This document shows, in pieces, positions 60,120 through 64,000 of a stretch of DNA of 64,000 nucleotides. Source of the stretch: Streptomyces misionensis (GTDB taxonomy: Bacteria; Actinomycetota; Actinomycetes; Streptomycetales; Streptomycetaceae); NCBI RefSeq assembly GCF_900104815.1, contig NZ_FNTD01000004.1, forward strand, positions 2,682,501-2,746,500, read 5' to 3'. Position numbers and translations under genes: made by a program. The first letter of the stretch is position 1; every line of letters begins with the position of its first letter. The notes under the pieces were generated by a model. The model did not search any database and had not been told where the DNA came from. It was given only the letters and a program-made list of their open reading frames with translations.

Positions 60120-60596
60120 TCAGGGCGCGAGCGGGCCGAGGCCCTCCGTCGCCAGCCGGCGGTTGCGGTACCGCTTGTCGCCGGTGATCTCCGGTCCGAA
60201 CCACCGCGGCGGGGTGAAGGCCCGCGCCGCCTCCTCCGAGGGGAACTCGACCTCGACGGTGCGCAGACCGGACAGCTCCTCCTCGTACACGTCGACGTAG
60301 GCGAGGGTGTCGCGGACGGGCACGGAGTGCCGGGTCTTCACCAGCCGGGCACCCGCCGTGGCCGGCCACAGATCGCCGAACTCCGACTCGGTGAGCGGGA
60401 GTTCGACCTCGACCCGGGACAGCTCGCCATGTCCGTGCTTGACCCCGAGGACGCACCGGCCCGCGATGCGGCGCACCCGCACCTCGGTGCCCGTGCCGGT
60501 GACCGCGAGATAGCCCTGTTCGATGGGCTCGGTCGCCACGGCGGGCGGCACCGGCTCCGCGCCGAGCAGGAACTTGCGCTCAATCTCCAGCGGCAC
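60120..60596 (-). CDS. CYTH-domain protein (triphosphate tunnel metalloenzyme)
   Basis: A 158-residue CYTH protein. The N-terminal E-x-E-x-K motif is EIERKFLL; further charged strands RVRRIAGRCVLGVKHG, RVEVELPL and VEVEFPSEEAARAF supply the tunnel residues binding triphosphate and metals. Family members hydrolyse inorganic triphosphate or thiamine triphosphate, or make cAMP. GGAGG lies six bases before the GTG. The first 17 bases overlap the end of the HAD gene, so it is the last gene of a coupled operon with five upstream genes. A short gap to 60022 separates it from the converging membrane-protein gene. Confidence 0.88.
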   Translation of the reverse strand: MPLEIERKFLLGAEPVPPAVATEPIEQGYLAVTGTGTEVRVRRIAGRCVLGVKHGHGELSRVEVELPLTESEFGDLWPATAGARLVKTRHSVPVRDTLAYVDVYEEELSGLRTVEVEFPSEEAARAFTPPRWFGPEITGDKRYRNRRLATEGLGPLAP

Positions 60597-61308
60597 CGGA
60601 CACCTCCCCCGTGCCGTGCGCGGCGACCAGCTCCGGCAGCCGGCGCATGTCGGTGAAGACGGCCGTCGCGGTCCCCGTGAGCCATTCGGCCGGGGTGAGG
60701 CCGCCCGCGTACCCGAAGGAGCGCATCCCGGCGGCGGCGGCCGCCTGGACGCCGAACCTGCTGTCCTCCACCACGACGCACCGGGACGGGTCGACGCCCA
60801 TCCGCCGTGCGGCGTGCAGGAAGAGGTCCGGCGCGGGCTTGCCCCGCGCCACCTCGTGGGCGCTGAAGACACGGCCCTCGAACCGCTCGTAGAGCCCGAC
60901 CCGGCCGAGGGTGTGCCGCATCTTCTCGTGGCTGCCGCTGGAGGCGATGCACCAGTGCCGCGCGCCCAGGCCCGCGGCCTCCAGGCCGTCCAGGGCCTCG
61001 GTGATGCCGTCGACCGCGGTGAGGTCCTCGTCCACCGCCTTGGCGTGCATCTCCCGGAACCGCTCGTCCCAGATCCGGGCGGTCTCGGCGCCGAGCCGCT
61101 CGGCGATCTGCTCGCCGATCGAGGTGGTCGAGCGGCCGACGAAGCGGTTCATGACGTCGGACTCGCTCAGCGGCCAGCCCAGTTCGGCGCCCAGGGCGAC
61201 ATGGGTGCGCACCGCGATCGGCTCGCTGTCGACGAGTACGCCGTCGCAGTCGAAGATGACGAGCGAGACGGCCGTGCGGGGGGTGGCGGTCGCGGTCAAC
61301 GGATGCAT
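60580..61308 (-). CDS. HAD-family phosphatase (beta-phosphoglucomutase-like)
   Basis: A 242-residue HAD hydrolase of subfamily IA with all motifs intact: FDCDGVLVDSE (nucleophile and acid Asp), Ser in IASSGSHEKMR, Lys in GKPAPDLF and VVEDSRFGV. The cap domain (about 32-95) is the helical type. Possible activities are sugar-phosphate or nucleotide phosphatase. It overlaps the cupin gene upstream by 13 bases and the CYTH gene downstream by 17 bases, so all are coupled. The ATG at 61308 begins HPLTATATPRTAVSLVI, slightly longer than usual; a later start is possible. Confidence 0.9.
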   Translation of the reverse strand: MHPLTATATPRTAVSLVIFDCDGVLVDSEPIAVRTHVALGAELGWPLSESDVMNRFVGRSTTSIGEQIAERLGAETARIWDERFREMHAKAVDEDLTAVDGITEALDGLEAAGLGARHWCIASSGSHEKMRHTLGRVGLYERFEGRVFSAHEVARGKPAPDLFLHAARRMGVDPSRCVVVEDSRFGVQAAAAAGMRSFGYAGGLTPAEWLTGTATAVFTDMRRLPELVAAHGTGEVSGAAGD

Positions 61309-61961
61309 CCCTGGCTGATCAGCAGCTGCCGGATCTCCTCGACGCGCTCGGCGCCGAGCCGGCGCCGGGCCTGGTCCTCGGGCTTCTCGTCCTTCTGGCC
61401 GTACTGCCACCAGGCCTCGCCGTTGTCGCGGTTCATCACGAGGAAGCGGTTCTTCTCGGAGGGGCCGCGGACGATCAGGGAGGTGGTGTCGGGCGGGGAG
61501 GCGACGGTGTGCACCATCGTGTGCCGGATCACATAGCCGGAGCCGGCGACCTCCTCGCGCACCAGGGCCGGCGTGCCGATCCGGGTGTCGGGATCCAGCT
61601 CGTCGTAGTCGCCGTAGAGGTGGTGCTGGTAGCTGCCGTGCAGGATGCGCGAGCCGAAGCTCCAGCGGTGGTTGTGCGGCCGGTCGAAGTCGCTGCCGGT
61701 GAAGACGTGCAGCCTGATCCGTACGTCGCTGGCCTTGTCGTTGACGAGGACGACCCGGTCGAGCTCCTGGAGCCGCTCGCACTGGTTCAGCAGCTCCGGG
61801 GTGGCCAGCACATGGTCGAAGGCGTCGTTGAGCCAGGTCGGGTGGGTCACCAGCGCTTCGAGGAGGTCCTCCATCGGCCGGTGCAGGGCGGGCATGTCGG
61901 ACCAGTCGAGGGCGGCCAGGCGGGCCGGGTCGATCAGGGGCTGGGATGCGGTGGTGGTCAT
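61296..61961 (-). CDS. Cupin-fold metal-binding protein of unknown reaction
   Basis: A 221-residue protein with a single cupin-like barrel. Metal ligands are suggested by DRPHNHRWSF near 95 (H-x-H) and HTMVHTVASPPD near 150. The N-terminal third is helical (LAALDWSDMPALHRPMEDLLEALVTHP). It resembles cysteine-dioxygenase-type cupins in spacing, but a specific reaction cannot be assigned. The C-terminal region is charged (NGEAWWQYGQKDEKPEDQARRR). Its ATG overlaps the MOSC stop (ATGA) and its 3' end overlaps the HAD gene by 13 bases. It could be an oxygenase or a sugar-nucleotide isomerase. Confidence 0.7.
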   Translation of the reverse strand: MTTTASQPLIDPARLAALDWSDMPALHRPMEDLLEALVTHPTWLNDAFDHVLATPELLNQCERLQELDRVVLVNDKASDVRIRLHVFTGSDFDRPHNHRWSFGSRILHGSYQHHLYGDYDELDPDTRIGTPALVREEVAGSGYVIRHTMVHTVASPPDTTSLIVRGPSEKNRFLVMNRDNGEAWWQYGQKDEKPEDQARRRLGAERVEEIRQLLISQGCIR

Positions 61962-62611
61962 CGGACGGATGTCTCCTGGGGGTGCGTGGCCAGCCACTTG
62001 CGGGCCTTCTCGTGGTGTTTGGGCAGCATCTGGGGGGCGTCCAGGAAGCGGGGCATCAGGTGCGGCTCGGTGGTCAGCGCCCTGAGCATGTAGCCGATGG
62101 TCACCCCGTGTCCGGGCCGCTCGATGATCTCGATGGGATCACCCGCCCCGATGGTTCCCTCCTTCAGCACACGCAGGTAGGCGCCCGGGGCGCCGTGCGC
62201 GATGAAGCGCTTGACCAGGTCCGGGACGTCCCAGAAGCCCGCGAAGACGCGGCAGGGCTTGCGGGCCCGGATGACCTCGAAGACCGCCTCGCCGATGGCC
62301 CAGCGCTCACCGACCTCGGCGCCGGTGATGTCCAGGCCGGTGGTCGAGAGGTTCTCGCCGAAGTTGCCCGGACGGATCTCGCGGCCCAGCTCCTCCTCCC
62401 AGAAGACGGCGTCCTCGCGGGCGAAGGCGTACACCGCCTTGTCGGGGCCGCCGTGCACCCGCCGGTCGGCGACCAGGTCGCCTTCGAGTCCCTCGTGGCG
62501 GGCCATGACCCGGTGGGCCACCGGCCGCTTGTCGATGCCGCTGTAGCCGAGGGTGGCCCAGGGGCCCCGCCGTTCCACGGCGAGGTTGAGGGTGGTGAGC
62601 ACGGCGGTCAC
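61958..62611 (-). CDS. MOSC domain protein (YiiM-like)
   Basis: A 217-residue MOSC protein, the fold that binds molybdenum-cofactor sulfur or acts on N-hydroxylated bases (YiiM detoxifies 6-hydroxylaminopurine). Landmarks are GLEGDLVADRRVHGGPDKAVYAF near 40-60 and the conserved Cys in ARKPCRVFAGF. The remaining C-terminal part (IERPGHGVTIGYMLRAL) is the 3-alpha extension of YiiM-type proteins. The GTG at 62611 overlaps the preceding stop (GTGA) and was preferred over the GTG at 62602 for that reason. No other molybdopterin gene is nearby. Confidence 0.85.
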   Translation of the reverse strand: MTAVLTTLNLAVERRGPWATLGYSGIDKRPVAHRVMARHEGLEGDLVADRRVHGGPDKAVYAFAREDAVFWEEELGREIRPGNFGENLSTTGLDITGAEVGERWAIGEAVFEVIRARKPCRVFAGFWDVPDLVKRFIAHGAPGAYLRVLKEGTIGAGDPIEIIERPGHGVTIGYMLRALTTEPHLMPRFLDAPQMLPKHHEKARKWLATHPQETSVR

Positions 62612-63564
62612 GAGGCGACCCCGTCCAGTCGCCGCGGCCGCCAGGCCTGCGTGACGTTGGGCACGGTGGGGGTCACGCCCTCGACGTTCATCGCGGTCAG
62701 CAGATGGGTGACGACGGTCAGCAGGTCCCAGCGGTGCGGATCGTCCAGGGACGTGCGGTGGGTCAGGTCGAGCATCTCCCTGAGGCCGGGGCGCCGGCCG
62801 CCCTCCGCCGCGAGCGGCCCGTCGGCCGCGGCGAGCCGGCGCCAGCTGGCCTCCAGGTCGAAGTCGTGCTCGGGGTGCCGGTCCTCCAGCTCCTGGAAGA
62901 TCTCCAGGGCGTCGGGGCGGGCGTCGTGATCGTCCAGGATGCGGCGGCGGATCAGCTCGCGCCGGGGCTCGTCGCAGATGACGGCGAGTTCGCGCAGCAC
63001 GTCCGCGGGCTCGTCCGAGATGTGCGTGAAGTTGAACAGGCCGCTGACCACGCCCAGTTGGTGGCGCAGGTGCTCCGGCTCGCGCTGGGCCGGGTCGGCC
63101 GGGCCCTTGAGCGCGTTGAGCCGTACGGCGGCGGGGACGGCCCCCGGCCGCCAGTGCTCGTCCCGCAGGACCAGCGCCACCGTCTCGGTGCTGGGCAGGA
63201 TGACGTCCATGGCCTCGATGCGCTCGCGGCTCGCGATGTTGAACTGGTAGCGCCAGACCTCGCGGATCGTCATCCGGTCGTGCCGGAAGCGCACCGCGTC
63301 CACCGGGTGGAAGCCCGCCTCCCGCAGGATCCGCAGCGCGGGCCGCAGCCTGCGCCCCGCGGTCGCCTCGGACTTGAGCATGCACAGCGCGATGCCGAGC
63401 ATCCGCTCGGTGATGTCCCCGAAGGTCCAGACGGCCTCGCGGAAGTACTGGTCGACCGCGTAGAGATCGGCCTTGCGCTCCGACCAGGTGACGGTCTCCA
63501 GGAGGCCGGCGGGGACCTCGGTCAGCCGGGAGACGGGCGGACTCTGCGGATGCAGGCGTCTCAT
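62608..63564 (-). CDS. Nucleoside diphosphate kinase-like fusion protein
   Basis: A 318-residue protein. Residues about 55-205 align with NDK: ALCMLKSEATAGRRLRPAL matches the K-P-D/E loop, LKGPADPAQREPEHLRHQLGV the G-x-T-x-P...G-x-I-R segment, and FNFTHISDEPADVLREL the active-site N-x-x-H-x-S-D with the phosphohistidine retained. The Lys-Pro pair is Lys-Ser here. A helical C-terminal extension of about 110 residues (about 205-318) is absent from normal NDK (about 140 residues). It may be an NDK-derived enzyme with altered substrate. It is ATGA-coupled to the esterase and GTGA-coupled to the MOSC gene. Confidence 0.75.
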   Translation of the reverse strand: MRRLHPQSPPVSRLTEVPAGLLETVTWSERKADLYAVDQYFREAVWTFGDITERMLGIALCMLKSEATAGRRLRPALRILREAGFHPVDAVRFRHDRMTIREVWRYQFNIASRERIEAMDVILPSTETVALVLRDEHWRPGAVPAAVRLNALKGPADPAQREPEHLRHQLGVVSGLFNFTHISDEPADVLRELAVICDEPRRELIRRRILDDHDARPDALEIFQELEDRHPEHDFDLEASWRRLAAADGPLAAEGGRRPGLREMLDLTHRTSLDDPHRWDLLTVVTHLLTAMNVEGVTPTVPNVTQAWRPRRLDGVAS

Positions 63565-64000
63565 CTGTCGTGTCCTTCCTGCCAGAACGCGGGGGCGGGC
63601 GGGGCGGCCTGGGCGAAGACGCCGGCCAGGAACTCCGCCTCGGCGAGCCGGAGCGGGGTGTTGGGCGCGGCGTGCTCGGCCAGCGGCCAGGTCAGCAGCC
63701 GTTTGGGCGCCGGGTAGCGGGCGTGTGCGGCGTAACCGGTCTCCGGCAGGCAGCGCTGGTCTTGGCCGGCCACGGAGAACAGCGCCGGGCAGCGGCCGTA
63801 CGCCGCCAGCTCGGCGACGTCGAAGAGAGCGAGCGTCCGCGCCGCGCGCGGCACCAGGTCCGGGTAGGACTCGGCGAAGCGCAGCAGCTCCCGGTAGGGC
63901 TGCCGGTCGGGGACCCGGGTCGGATCGGGCAGCGCGGCGAGGAAGGGCGACTCGACGAGCGCGGCGCCGACCAGCGGGCTCAGCACCGCCGCCGCCAGGG
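63561..64000 (-). CDS. Acetyl xylan esterase-like alpha/beta hydrolase, 5' end outside window
   Basis: The C-terminal 145 residues of an alpha/beta hydrolase. The segment ALFSVAGQDQRCLPETGYAAHARY carries the catalytic Asp region, and LTWPLAEHAAP the catalytic His region, as in the AXE1/cephalosporin-C deacetylase family; the nucleophile Ser would lie upstream beyond the edge. The frame stays open to base 64000, so this is the first visible gene of the operon. It removes acetyl groups from sugars or secondary metabolites in known members. Its TGA overlaps the NDK-like gene's ATG. Confidence 0.75.
   Translation of the reverse strand, partial: LAAAVLSPLVGAALVESPFLAALPDPTRVPDRQPYRELLRFAESYPDLVPRAARTLALFDVAELAAYGRCPALFSVAGQDQRCLPETGYAAHARYPAPKRLLTWPLAEHAAPNTPLRLAEAEFLAGVFAQAAPPAPAFWQEGHDR

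Overview
The window is a chromosomal segment of a Streptomyces or a very close relative. Base composition is very GC-rich, coding third positions are almost always G or C, GTG and TTG starts are common, and TTA codons are rare. Hallmark Streptomyces families are present: an SCO2400-family protein, a LAxTG sortase substrate, an ANTAR/anti-sigma pair, a MatB-type acyl-CoA synthetase, the MreB-like protein Mbl and the sigma factor HrdA. From memory, the order matB, carboxyltransferase, subtilase, mbl, hrdA, dnaG matches the core region around SCO2444 to SCO2468 of S. coelicolor. I see no rRNA, CRISPR array, transposase or phage gene, and no intergenic gap of 300 bases or more.

Layout. 1-9805: small regulators with single targets (two tandem isochorismatase-type hydrolases with a GlxA-type regulator, MarR with a quinone-type oxidoreductase, Ohr, a beta-lactamase-like hydrolase), envelope proteins and a Tat-exported DyP peroxidase. 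9894-14717: three cell-surface genes, each with one TTA codon near its start, ending in a LAxTG-anchored protein. 14770-24747: Rrf2, a GH35 beta-galactosidase, an ImmA/IrrE protease with a membrane partner, SDR/LysR, an ATP-grasp enzyme and a MerR-PP2C fusion. 24788-31218: matB, an acyl-CoA carboxyltransferase and a large secreted subtilase.

31458-38518 is the most striking block. It is a four-gene, partly overlapping operon: a trypsin-co-occurring protein, a trypsin-VMAP protein, a MoxR AAA+ ATPase and a 1268-residue SAV_2336-type protein with decayed kinase and HAD domains. It has the composition of the predicted VMAP-MoxR-vWA NTP-dependent conflict systems. It lies directly upstream of mbl. 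Next come an RpiR regulator with a perfect operator and a DMT exporter, a GNAT gene bracketed by direct repeats, an RsbA-like sensor with a STAS-ANTAR protein, a fatty acid desaturase and three tRNA genes (one CAU, two identical Asn).

46186-57648 holds housekeeping genes: a YtxH-like protein, an FGGY kinase, a heterodimeric ABC exporter, hrdA, dnaG, a ferredoxin-reductase-type flavoprotein and dgt. 57831-60022 encodes a SanA-like protein and a beta-helix membrane protein. 60120 to the right edge is one translationally coupled minus-strand operon (acetyl xylan esterase-like hydrolase, NDK-like fusion, MOSC, cupin, HAD phosphatase, CYTH). This combination of nucleotide and phosphate chemistry does not match any pathway I recognise.
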